Part shown: positions 51,013 to 58,631 of the stretch, piece after piece
Layout: each line of letters starts with the position of its first letter
Position numbering within the stretch: the first letter of the stretch is position 1
Origin: an uncultured Acidimicrobiales bacterium
Lineage (GTDB): Bacteria; Actinomycetota; Acidimicrobiia; Acidimicrobiales; SHLQ01
Assembly (NCBI GenBank): GCA_938041035.1
Contig: CALHYX010000008.1
Span: 46,698-110,697 of the forward strand
Direction of reading: 5' to 3'
DNA length: 64,000 nucleotides
Translations under genes and position numbers: made by a program
Notes under the pieces: model-generated
What the model was told of the DNA's origin: nothing
Databases searched by the model: none
The model's input: only the letters and a program-made list of their open reading frames with translations

Positions 51013-52184
51013 CAGCGGGCGTCCACGGCGAGGGCGAGTTCGGCCTCGACCAGCCCGTCGGCGTCGGGTTCGACGTCCGCGAGCAAATCGGTGCGCCCGA
51101 GCCGTTTGGCCGCCCAGACCGCATGGGCGCGGACCATCCCGTCGCCGTGGGCCAGGTGGGCCGCGAGTGCGGCGCCGACCGCGACGTCGTCGCCCCGGCC
51201 GGTGTTGCCGAGCACGACGAGGGCGTTGCGCCGCAGGAAGCGGGGTTGGCGCCTCGGGATGTACCAGGCGCCGAACCGTTCGAGTAGTTGGTCGTCGGTC
51301 AGGTTGAGCACGTCGACCACCGGGACCCAGGCTGCGGCGGCGTCGGCATCCAGCTCGGCGATCTGGCGTCGGTTCGGCGGGCATACCTCCTGGCAGTCGT
51401 CACAGCCGTACAAGCGGTCGCCGAGCGCGGCGCGGTAGTCGACCGGGAACACCCCGGGGGCCTGTACCAGCCAGGCGAGGCACCGCCGGGCGTCGACGAC
51501 ACCGGGACGGACGATCGCCTCGGTGGGGCACCCCGAGATACATCGGGTGCAGCTCCCGCAGCCATCGGGGACCGGTGAGGCGGCGGCCACGAGCGGCGCG
51601 TCGGTGAGCAGGGATCCGAGCACGAACCAGCTGCCTTCGCCGGGCAGGAGCAGGTTTGCGTTCTTCCCGTACCAGCCGAGCCCGGCCCGATACGCGGCTT
51701 CCCGGTCGACCAGGGCGTTGTCGTCGACGAGAATGCGGGCGCGCCAGCCATCGGCCTTCAGCTGGTCGGCGACGACTCGAAACGAGGCCCGCAGCCGGTC
51801 GTAGTAGGGCTCCCAGACGTAGCGGGCCACCCGGGCGCTCGGGCCGTCGGGAGCGTCGGGTACGTGCCGGTTGTACGACACCGCGCCGACGATCAACGAC
51901 CGGGCGTCGGGCAGCGACCGGGTGGGGTCGGCGGCCACCTCGGGCCGTCGGTACGTGAACTTCATCCCCCCGTGCAGCCCTTCGGCCTTTCGCTCGACCA
52001 GGGCCTGTTCGGTGGTCGTGAACGGCTCGGCCCGACAAACGCCCACCCGGTCGATGCCCGACGCCGCGGCCAGCCGTACGAGGCGGTCGGTGTACCCGGC
52101 ATCCGGGGCCGGCGGGTCGGAAGGAGGGGCGGTCGGGGGGTCGGGGGAGGCGGCCTCACCCGAGGCCCGCACCGGCTTGGTCAT
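51012..52184 (-). CDS. queG: Epoxyqueuosine reductase QueG
   Basis: This cobalamin- and Fe-S-dependent enzyme performs the last step of queuosine synthesis in tRNA. The 390-residue protein has LHGGMKFTYRRPEVAADPTR, GWYGKNANLLLPGEGSWFVL and two ferredoxin-type clusters (CGSCTRCISGCPTEAI near residue 212 and YGCDDCQEVCPPNR near residue 258). A C-terminal HEAT-like region follows (RRNALVVLGNTGR, VRAHAVWAAKRLG). The first 28 residues are Pro-rich and nonconserved, so a later start cannot be excluded. Confidence 0.93.
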   Translation of the reverse strand: MTKPVRASGEAASPDPPTAPPSDPPAPDAGYTDRLVRLAAASGIDRVGVCRAEPFTTTEQALVERKAEGLHGGMKFTYRRPEVAADPTRSLPDARSLIVGAVSYNRHVPDAPDGPSARVARYVWEPYYDRLRASFRVVADQLKADGWRARILVDDNALVDREAAYRAGLGWYGKNANLLLPGEGSWFVLGSLLTDAPLVAAASPVPDGCGSCTRCISGCPTEAIVRPGVVDARRCLAWLVQAPGVFPVDYRAALGDRLYGCDDCQEVCPPNRRQIAELDADAAAAWVPVVDVLNLTDDQLLERFGAWYIPRRQPRFLRRNALVVLGNTGRGDDVAVGAALAAHLAHGDGMVRAHAVWAAKRLGRTDLLADVEPDADGLVEAELALAVDAR

Positions 52185-52264
52185 CCGGACCTGTCTACCT
52201 CACGGCCTCTAGCCTGAACCGACATCGCCGCCAAGATCTCGACCGCCGAGCCGGAGGCCTCCCC

Positions 52265-52930
52265 ATCGCTCACATCGGAACGCTCAACGAAGGTTCCCTT
52301 CACGCTGCGCTCAAGGAGCACTATTCGCGCTCGGGCGACCGGTTTGAGGTCGACCTCGACGGCTTCGTGATCGATGTCGTCCGCGATGACCTCCTGGTCG
52401 AGATTCAGACCGGCTCGTTCGCGGCGATGGGCAACAAGCTCGACCGGCTGTTGGCCGCGCATCGAGTGCTGCTCGTGCACCCGATCGCTGCGAGCACGCA
52501 CCTGGTGAAGCCCGATGGTTCGCGGCGGAAGTCACCGAAGAAGGGGTCGGTGTACAACCTGTTCGACGAACTGGTGAGTATCCCCACCCTGCTCGACCAC
52601 CCGCACCTCGAGCTGGAGATTGCGGTGGTGGCTCAGGAGAAGCAACTGGAGGCCGACCCGACGAAACGGCGGGGTCGGGGCGGCTGGCGTACGGTGGATC
52701 GTCGGTTGGTGGAGGTGCTCCAGCAACACCGGTTCGCGACCGTGTCGGACCTGGTGGCGTTGCTGCCCGCCGATCTGCCGGCGGAGTTCACGACCGCCGA
52801 CATCGCCGTCGGCGCGGGTGTGGGCCGCGACATAGCGCAACGGATGGCGTACTGCTTCCGGGCGCTCGAGTACTTCGTGCAGACCGGTCGCACCCGGGCC
52901 GGGTACACCTACCGCCTCGCCGACCGGTAA
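52265..52930 (+). CDS. Conserved hypothetical protein with no standard start at its conserved N-terminus
   Basis: The frame reads IAHIGTLNEGSLHAALKEHY with SRSGDRFEVDLDGF, then VIDVVRDDLLVEIQTGSFAA, RKSPKKGSVYNLFDELVSIP, a Lys/Arg-rich stretch and a C-terminal winged-helix-like region (TTADIAVGAGVGRDIAQRMA). I recall a conserved actinobacterial family beginning close to HIGTLNEG. No ATG, GTG or TTG occurs in frame before the GTG at 52367, which would remove 34 conserved residues. An ATC at 52265 or a CTG at 52214 may be used, or a frame error lies upstream. A TAGCCT box is at 52210-52215. EIQTGSF suggests a nuclease-like fold, unproven. Confidence 0.65.
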   Translation: MAHIGTLNEGSLHAALKEHYSRSGDRFEVDLDGFVIDVVRDDLLVEIQTGSFAAMGNKLDRLLAAHRVLLVHPIAASTHLVKPDGSRRKSPKKGSVYNLFDELVSIPTLLDHPHLELEIAVVAQEKQLEADPTKRRGRGGWRTVDRRLVEVLQQHRFATVSDLVALLPADLPAEFTTADIAVGAGVGRDIAQRMAYCFRALEYFVQTGRTRAGYTYRLADR

Positions 52931-52935
52931 CACGA

Positions 52936-53017
52936 GAAACCCACGAGAAATCTGGACCGGAAGTGCCCAACCAAAAGCGCCCGGAAACCCACGAGAAATC
53001 TGGGCCGGAAGTGCCCA
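52936..53017. repeat. 34-bp direct repeat, two copies 48 bp apart
   Basis: The copies at 52936-52969 and 52984-53017 differ at one position. Each contains CCCACGAGAAATCTGG, then CCGGAAGTGCCCA. They fill the 124-bp gap upstream of the Cys-rich mini-protein and lie just before its promoter box. They could be paired operators or members of a dispersed repeat family. Confidence 0.85.
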
Positions 53018-53042
53018 GAACAAAACTGTCCGAGGGGGTTCG

Positions 53043-53048
53043 TACGGT
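53043..53048 (+). promoter_or_regulatory. Putative leaderless -10 box for the Cys-rich mini-protein
   Basis: TACGGT ends 6 bases before the GTG at 53055. Confidence 0.5.
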
Positions 53049-53054
53049 TCTTGG

Positions 53055-53267
53055 GTGACCGATTCAACCCTTCCCCGAGAGCCCGTAACCATCGATTGCG
53101 CGACCTGCACCATGCAGCACACCCCGGTGTGCGATGACTGCGTGGTCACGTTCCTGTGTTCGAGAGAACCGGACGAGGCGGTGATCATCGACCTCGACGA
53201 ACTGCGGGCGGTCCGCATGTTGAGCGAAGCCGGGCTGGTGCCTCGTTTGCGCCATTCAGCCCGATGA
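53055..53267 (+). CDS. Cys-rich 70-residue protein
   Basis: The protein has VTIDCATCTMQHTPVCDDCV, then VTFLC and an acidic segment EPDEAVIIDLDELRAVRML. Two CxxC pairs plus a His and a further Cys suggest a zinc ribbon or treble-clef fold. It is followed by DEDDh-GIY-YIG with an ATGA overlap, so the two are translationally coupled. The -10 box 6 bases from the GTG supports leaderless transcription. It may be a partner or regulator of the downstream nuclease; this is inference from coupling only. Confidence 0.8.
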   Translation: MTDSTLPREPVTIDCATCTMQHTPVCDDCVVTFLCSREPDEAVIIDLDELRAVRMLSEAGLVPRLRHSAR

Positions 53268-54991
53268 GCCTCACCGAGCCGCGCCTTTCGAGTTCACGGG
53301 CTCGCCTCGACCCGACCGATCTGGTCGGGCGCCAACGCACGCTCGACGAGCTCGGGACGCCGTTGTGCGACGTGACGTTCTGCGTGGTCGACCTCGAGAC
53401 GACGGGTGGATCACCCACCGAGTGCGCAATCACCGAGATCGGCGCGGTGAAGCTGCGCGGCGGCGAGTGTGTCGGCACCTTTCAGACGTTGGTGAATCCG
53501 GGGGCGGCGATTCCGCCGCGCATCACCGTCATCACCGGGATTACCGAGTCGATGGTGGCGACGGCGCCGCGCATCGAGACCGTCCTGCCGGCGTTCCTCG
53601 AGTTCGTCGGCGGCGCGGTGTTGGTGGCGCACAACGCCCGGTTCGACATGGGGTTCCTGGGCGCGGCGCTCGAGCGCGACGACCGGCCTCCGCTGCAGAA
53701 CACGGTGGTCGACACGTGCACGCTCGCCCGGCGCCTTCTGGCCGGCGAGGTGCCAAACAACAAGCTCGGCACGCTGGCCAGCCGGCTTCGGCTCGACCAT
53801 CAACCCAACCACCGCGCCCTCGATGACGCGCTGGCCACCGGCGACCTGCTGCACGTGTTGCTCGAGCGGGCGGCCGGGCACGGTGTTTACGGACTCGACG
53901 ATCTCGTCGCGGTCCCCAAGATGATCAATCATCCGCAGGCCAAGAAGCTCTCGCTCACCGACGACCTCCCCCGCAGTCCCGGCGTGTATCTGTTTCGCGA
54001 TCGGCGCGGCGACCCGCTCTACGTCGGCAAGGCCACCAACCTGCGGTCCCGGGTGCGCTCCTATTTTTCGACCGACACCCGCCGCAAGGTCGGCGCGCTG
54101 TTGCGCGAGGTCGCCCGCATCGACCACCTGCGGTGTCACCATCCGCTCGAGGCCTCGGTGCGCGAACTACGGCTCATCCAACAACTCCAGCCCCGGTACA
54201 ACAGTCAGGGCCGCAAGCGGCGAGCCCCCTGTTTCGTCAAGCTGACCCTCGGTGAACGGTTCCCGCGACTGTCGATCGTGCGCAAGGTCAAAGCCGACGG
54301 CGGGCTGTACCTCGGGCCCATCGGCTCTCACCGACAGGCCCAGGCGGCGATCGAAGCCATTCACACCGCGGCCCCGCTGCGGCGCTGCACCCAGCGCGTG
54401 CCCCGGGCCGGCACCGACGACGACCGGCCGGGACCCTGCGCTTCGGCGCAGCTGGGGGTCGCGATGTGCCCGTGTTCGGGTGGTGTGAGCGAGGCCGGCT
54501 ATCGCGAGGTCGTCGACCGGGCGGTGCTCGGGCTCACCGCGCAGCCGGAACTGCTGTTGCGCGACCTCGAGGCCAAGATGCACCACCTGGCGGCGGCCGA
54601 GCGGTTCGAGGAGGCGGGCGACATGCGCCATCGGGCCCAAACCCTGCGCGACGTGCTCGAGCGCCGCGGGCGAGTTGATCGCCTGCGCCAGAGCGGTACC
54701 GTCGTGCTCGATCTGGGCGAGCGCGGCGGGGCCGAACTGATCGACGGGTGCCTCACCCGGTCCTGGGGGCCAGGCGGCGACGCCGACCAGATGCTGCCGT
54801 TTCCCGGCGGCACCCAGGACCGGCCGGCCCCCGGTAGCGCCGACGAGGTGGCCGAACTGCTCTGCGTGCACGCCTGGCTCGCCCGCTACCGCGACCAGTA
54901 CGCCGTGGTCGAGGGCGCCGACCGGCTCTCGCTGACCCCGCCGGCGCTACCGAACTTCTCGCCTCGCCGACCCCCGGCAGCCGCCCGGTAG
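53264..54991 (+). CDS. DEDDh exonuclease fused to UvrC-like GIY-YIG nuclease
   Basis: This 575-residue fusion has an N-terminal DnaQ-type exonuclease (VVDLETTGGSPTECAITEIG near residue 45, VLVAHNARFDMGFLGAALER, PNHRALDDALATGD with the DEDDh His-Asp pair). It continues with a GIY-YIG nuclease (LPRSPGVYLFRDRRGDPLYV followed by GKATNLRSRVRSYF near residue 240) and a UVR-like motif (LEAKMHHLAAAERFEEAGDM). The UvrC C-terminal RNase H and HhH domains are absent. The same architecture is known in mycobacteria. It probably acts in DNA repair or processing, perhaps with UvrB. Confidence 0.92.
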   Translation: MSLTEPRLSSSRARLDPTDLVGRQRTLDELGTPLCDVTFCVVDLETTGGSPTECAITEIGAVKLRGGECVGTFQTLVNPGAAIPPRITVITGITESMVATAPRIETVLPAFLEFVGGAVLVAHNARFDMGFLGAALERDDRPPLQNTVVDTCTLARRLLAGEVPNNKLGTLASRLRLDHQPNHRALDDALATGDLLHVLLERAAGHGVYGLDDLVAVPKMINHPQAKKLSLTDDLPRSPGVYLFRDRRGDPLYVGKATNLRSRVRSYFSTDTRRKVGALLREVARIDHLRCHHPLEASVRELRLIQQLQPRYNSQGRKRRAPCFVKLTLGERFPRLSIVRKVKADGGLYLGPIGSHRQAQAAIEAIHTAAPLRRCTQRVPRAGTDDDRPGPCASAQLGVAMCPCSGGVSEAGYREVVDRAVLGLTAQPELLLRDLEAKMHHLAAAERFEEAGDMRHRAQTLRDVLERRGRVDRLRQSGTVVLDLGERGGAELIDGCLTRSWGPGGDADQMLPFPGGTQDRPAPGSADEVAELLCVHAWLARYRDQYAVVEGADRLSLTPPALPNFSPRRPPAAAR

Positions 54992-54994
54992 TGT
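54989..54994 (+). promoter_or_regulatory. Putative leaderless -10 box for the secreted hydrolase
   Basis: TAGTGT overlaps the stop of the exonuclease fusion and ends 7 bases before the GTG at 55002. Confidence 0.5.
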
Positions 54995-55001
54995 TACGGC
55001 G

Positions 55002-56633
55002 GTGGGTTCACGCGCGGCCACCTCCCGGATGGCCATCCTCGTGGTGTTGGCGCTCGTCGTCGCCGCCTGTTCCCAACCCTGGCTGCCCGACGACGTCATC
55101 GCCGACATCCCGGCGCCTACGACGATCCCCCCGGTCGTTCCGCGCGCGACCCCGCCCCCGCCAACCGAGCCCCCGGCCGGCACGACCCCCGACGCTCCAC
55201 CCGTAACCACCCCGCCTGAGCTCCCCCGCTACTCGGCCACCTGGCAGACCAACGACTGTCCGATGGACGTGTTCGCGGACGACGTCGACCGAGTGCAGTG
55301 CGGCACGCTCGTGGTGCCCGTCGACCGAACCCGCCCGGACGACGGCGACGTGGCACTGGCCGTTGCCATCGTGAAGTCGGCGGCGGCCGAACCGGCCTCC
55401 GACCCCGTGGTGTATCTCCATGGCGGCCCCGGAGGCTTTGCCCTGCTCGACCACGACACCTGGCTCTTCCCCGAGCACCCCCTACTCGCCGAGCGAGATC
55501 TGATCCTCATCGATCAGCGGGGCTCGGGGTACTCGGTGCCATCGCTGAACTGCCCCGAAGCCCTCGATGCCGTGAACCTGGTGCGAGCACTACGCCGATG
55601 CCGAGAGCGGGTCGCCGCCGACGGTCTCGACGTCAACCGGTTCAGCACCGCGGAGATCGCCGCCGACGTCGACGATCTGCGGCGGGCGCTCGGCTACGCC
55701 GAGTGGAACCTGTACGGCGTCTCGTACGGCACCCGGGTCGCGCTGACGGCGCTCGCCCAGAACGACACCGGTATTCGTTCGGTCATCCTCGACTCGGCCT
55801 ACCCGCCCGAGGTCGAGGCCTTCGAGGAGCAGGCGGTGAACGGTTCGGCGGCGTTGCGCTCGCTCTTTGCAGCCTGCGCGGCCCAGCCGGCGTGCGCGAC
55901 GCGATTCGGCGACCTCGAGCCTCTGCTCGAGATCGCGCTTGCCGAACTGCGCGAGCAGCCCGTCACCGTCGAGGTCGACGATCCGTTCTACGGCGAGGTG
56001 GTCGAGATCGATGTGGATCACCTCGGCCTCGCCGGCGAACTGTTCGGCTCGATGTACAGCTCCACCGCCCTCGCCTCGATCCCGTTGGCGATCGGCCTCA
56101 TCTCGTCCGGCGACGTCGAAGCCGGCATGCAGCTCCTCGCGCCGCTCGACGGCTACTCGTCCAACCGCCGCCAGGACGACGACTACAACGAATTGTTCGA
56201 TGCCGAACTTGCCCACTGGGTACCCGAGTGCCGGGAGGAGATGGCCTACACCGACACCAACGCCGCCGCGGCCGCCATCGACGGCTCGGCCTATGCGTCG
56301 GCCCTGCTCGCCGACCTGCCGTTCCAGCGCGAGGTGTGCACGGTGCTCGAGGTCGACCCCGCCGACCCCTCCACCCAGCTTCCGGTCGTGTCCGATGTGC
56401 CCACCCTGATCCTGGCGGGCGAGTTCGACCCGATCACTCCCCCAAAGTGGGGTTTCGCCGCCGCCGACGATCTCCGTGAGGCCGAACTGGTACTCATCCC
56501 CAGCGCCGGGCACGCGCCATCGTTCGACGACTGCGGGACGGAGCTGGTCGAGGCGTTCATCGCCGACCCGGTCAGCCCGCTGGACCTCTCGTGCGCCGAC
56601 ACGGTTGCGCCGGTGGACTTCGACCTGGGCTAG
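55002..56633 (+). CDS. Secreted alpha/beta hydrolase lipoprotein (TAP-like peptidase family)
   Basis: The 543-residue protein has a signal peptide with lipobox VAAC (SRMAILVVLALVVAACSQPW), a Pro/Thr-rich linker, and an alpha/beta hydrolase domain with DPVVYLHGGPGGFALLDHD, LILIDQRGSGYS, the nucleophile GVSYGTRVAL near residue 240, acid AGEFDPITPP and His in SAGHAPSFDDCG. It resembles tripeptidyl aminopeptidase and proline-iminopeptidase-type enzymes of actinobacteria. It should act outside the membrane on peptides or esters. Its stop overlaps the convergent trpD stop. Confidence 0.9.
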   Translation: MGSRAATSRMAILVVLALVVAACSQPWLPDDVIADIPAPTTIPPVVPRATPPPPTEPPAGTTPDAPPVTTPPELPRYSATWQTNDCPMDVFADDVDRVQCGTLVVPVDRTRPDDGDVALAVAIVKSAAAEPASDPVVYLHGGPGGFALLDHDTWLFPEHPLLAERDLILIDQRGSGYSVPSLNCPEALDAVNLVRALRRCRERVAADGLDVNRFSTAEIAADVDDLRRALGYAEWNLYGVSYGTRVALTALAQNDTGIRSVILDSAYPPEVEAFEEQAVNGSAALRSLFAACAAQPACATRFGDLEPLLEIALAELREQPVTVEVDDPFYGEVVEIDVDHLGLAGELFGSMYSSTALASIPLAIGLISSGDVEAGMQLLAPLDGYSSNRRQDDDYNELFDAELAHWVPECREEMAYTDTNAAAAAIDGSAYASALLADLPFQREVCTVLEVDPADPSTQLPVVSDVPTLILAGEFDPITPPKWGFAAADDLREAELVLIPSAGHAPSFDDCGTELVEAFIADPVSPLDLSCADTVAPVDFDLG

Positions 56634-57670
56634 TCGTTGGAGGCGGCGATGAGCCGTTCGAGCGTCTGCTCGGCCCGCCCATCGTCGATCGCCGCGCCGG
56701 CCGCCGCCACTCCCGAAGCGAGGGTGTCGGCCTGACCGGCCACGACCAGACCGGCCGCGGCGTTGAGGACAACCATGTCGCGCTTGGGCCCGAGCAGTTC
56801 ACCGGCGAACAGTCGACGGGCGAGCACCGCGTTCGCCTCCGCGTCACCGCCGGCGAGATCGGCGGCGGTCGCCGGTGCGAACCCGAGGTCGGCGGGGTCG
56901 ATCCGCTGTTCGCTCACCTCGCCGTCGCGTAGCTCGAGTACCCGAGTCGGGCCGGTGACGGAGTATTCGTCGATGGCGCCGTCCCCGGTGACCAGCTGAG
57001 CGTGGACCGAACCGGTGGACTGCAACACCCGAATCATCAGATCAGCCATCGCTTCGTCGGCCACCCCCACGACCTGGCGGCGCGGCGATCCGGGGTGGGA
57101 CAACGGCCCGAGAATGTTGAACACCGTCGGTATGCCCAGCTCGGCGCGCACCGGCCCGGCGAAGCGCATCGCGGGATGAAACGTGCGGGCGAAGGCGAAA
57201 GCAACACCCGCTTCGGCGAGGCAGTGACCCAGTTGGTCGGCGCCCAGTTCGATGGCGACGCCGAGGGCCTCGAGGAGGTCGAAGGAACCCGACGTCGACG
57301 ACGCCTTGCGGTTGCCGTGCTTGCACACCGTCGCTCCGGCCCCGGCGGCGACGAAGCACGCCATGGTCGACACGTTGAACGCAGCCTGGCGCCGGGCCGG
57401 CGAGCCTCCGGCGCCCACGATGTCGATGGTGGCGTCGGGGAGTTCCAACCCGAGTGCCGCACCCCGCATCGCCTGGACGAGGCCCGTGAGCTCGTCGACC
57501 GTTTCCCCCTTTTGCCGCAGGGCCACGATGAAGGCGGCCAACTGGGCGTCGGTCGCATCACCGGCGAGAACGGTGGCCAACGCCGCCTCGGTTTCGACGG
57601 GGCTGAGGTCGCCACCCGAGCTGAGCGTGCTCAGAACCGTGGGCCACCCGCCAACATCATCGATCGTCAT
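56630..57670 (-). CDS. trpD: Anthranilate phosphoribosyltransferase
   Basis: This second step of tryptophan synthesis joins anthranilate and PRPP. The 346-residue protein has IVGAGGSPARRQAAFNVSTM near residue 85, VCKHGNRKASSTSGSFDLLE near residue 110, FARTFHPAMRFAGPVR, FNILGPLSHPG and VTGDGAIDEYSVTGPT. It stands alone, away from other trp genes, as in mycobacteria. A TANNNT box lies 6 bases before the ATG. Confidence 0.95.
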   Translation of the reverse strand: MTIDDVGGWPTVLSTLSSGGDLSPVETEAALATVLAGDATDAQLAAFIVALRQKGETVDELTGLVQAMRGAALGLELPDATIDIVGAGGSPARRQAAFNVSTMACFVAAGAGATVCKHGNRKASSTSGSFDLLEALGVAIELGADQLGHCLAEAGVAFAFARTFHPAMRFAGPVRAELGIPTVFNILGPLSHPGSPRRQVVGVADEAMADLMIRVLQSTGSVHAQLVTGDGAIDEYSVTGPTRVLELRDGEVSEQRIDPADLGFAPATAADLAGGDAEANAVLARRLFAGELLGPKRDMVVLNAAAGLVVAGQADTLASGVAAAGAAIDDGRAEQTLERLIAASND

Positions 57671-57676
57671 GGCGTG

Positions 57677-57682
57677 ATTCTA
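57677..57682 (-). promoter_or_regulatory. Putative leaderless -10 box for trpD
   Basis: TAGAAT on the minus strand ends 6 bases before the trpD ATG. Confidence 0.55.
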
Positions 57683-57698
57683 CGTCGTCGGCCTCGGC

Positions 57699-57947
57699 TC
57701 AGCCGGCGGCCGCCGCCGACGCCGCTCGCCGAGAGCGGCGGATGATTCGCCGGCGATCCCGCTCGGTGGCACCACCCCAGACCCCGGCCTTCTCCCGGAA
57801 GCCAAGGGCGTGAGCGAGACATTCCTCCTGCACCTCACAGCCCAGGCAGATGCGCTGCGCCTCCCAGGCCTCGGTATCTGTCTCGGGAAAGAACAGTTCA
57901 GCGTCTAGACCGCGACAGGCGGCCTTGTCTTGCCAACGCGCGCTCAT
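57699..57947 (-). CDS. WhiB-family Fe-S transcription factor
   Basis: This 82-residue protein has the four cluster cysteines in AACRGLDAELFFP and ICLGCEVQEECLAHAL, followed by the GVWGG turn and an Arg-rich C-terminus (ERDRRRIIRRSRRA) that contacts DNA or sigma factor. The ATG at 57947 is preceded by AAGGAG with an 11-base spacer. WhiB proteins bind a 4Fe-4S cluster and interact with the principal sigma factor. Its short length and GVWGG context are closest to WhiB1/WhiB2-type proteins, but the subfamily is not certain. Confidence 0.92.
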   Translation of the reverse strand: MSARWQDKAACRGLDAELFFPETDTEAWEAQRICLGCEVQEECLAHALGFREKAGVWGGATERDRRRIIRRSRRAASAAAAG

Positions 57948-58226
57948 TGCCGCGAAGACTCCTTGTACTAACCGGTACGGGCCCGACGAAGCGCCGGGCA
58001 ATCGGGCTCACCAGGGAAGGCAGCGGTCGATCCCGGGCATCATGGCCCGACCCGCCCAGGGTTGTCCAAAAGTACCGAAGGAAATGCAAACTGCGCCGAA
58101 GGCAGCAGAAACCATCAGGTTGCGGTCCCCGCAACGCGCCCCAACAAGGATGCGGCGCCGGCGGCGAGACGACTCGTCGCGGGTCTGGTAAACCAAGCCC
58201 ACCATGGACCACGCACCCCGACACCG
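57948..58226. other. Divergent intergenic region between whiB and a small membrane protein gene
   Basis: The 279-bp gap has the whiB Shine-Dalgarno near 57958, a perfect 6-bp inverted repeat TTGCGG-TCC-CCGCAA at 58120-58134 that could be an operator, and an 8-codon frame (MDHAPRHR) at 58204-58230. The stop of that frame overlaps the start of the next gene. No larger gene is supported. Confidence 0.5.
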
Positions 58227-58631
58227 ATGACGGACCTTCGCTGGTCGGCGATCTTCGGCGGAGCCATGGTGGCCTTCACCGCAGCGGTCACCATTACCAT
58301 CGCCGCCGCCCTCTCCGATTCGGGACTCGCCCGCTCGCTCGGGTTTCTCGGCGTGCTCGCCGGGTTCTTCATCGGCGGCTTTCTGGCCGGCCGGGACGCA
58401 CCCCGGCGTCCCCACCAGCACGGGGCCGCCGCCGGCCTGCTCGGTTGGCTGGGAGCCCAGGTGGTCTTCGCCGTCGTCCTCATCGTCCGTTCCGGCGAGT
58501 TCGACGCCGCGTCGGTTCTCGGTGTGGTCTTTGCCGGCATGCTTCTCACCACTACGGCGATGATGGGGGCGATGTTGTCGGCGACCAAACGGTTCCGCCG
58601 ACCGGAGACGACCGAAGGAACTTCTCGATGA
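58227..58631 (+). CDS. Small four-span membrane protein
   Basis: This 134-residue protein has four spans (about residues 6-28, 35-55, 70-90 and 97-118). It includes GFLGVLAGFFIGGFLAGRDA and the loop HQHGAAAGLLGWLGAQVVFA, and ends in a basic tail. The layout resembles the TIGR04086-type family of small membrane proteins. Its stop overlaps the FGGY kinase start as ATGA, so translation is coupled. The ATG at 58227 is chosen by the family-like N-terminus; longer upstream frame is not hydrophobic and is rejected. Confidence 0.75.
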   Translation: MTDLRWSAIFGGAMVAFTAAVTITIAAALSDSGLARSLGFLGVLAGFFIGGFLAGRDAPRRPHQHGAAAGLLGWLGAQVVFAVVLIVRSGEFDAASVLGVVFAGMLLTTTAMMGAMLSATKRFRRPETTEGTSR

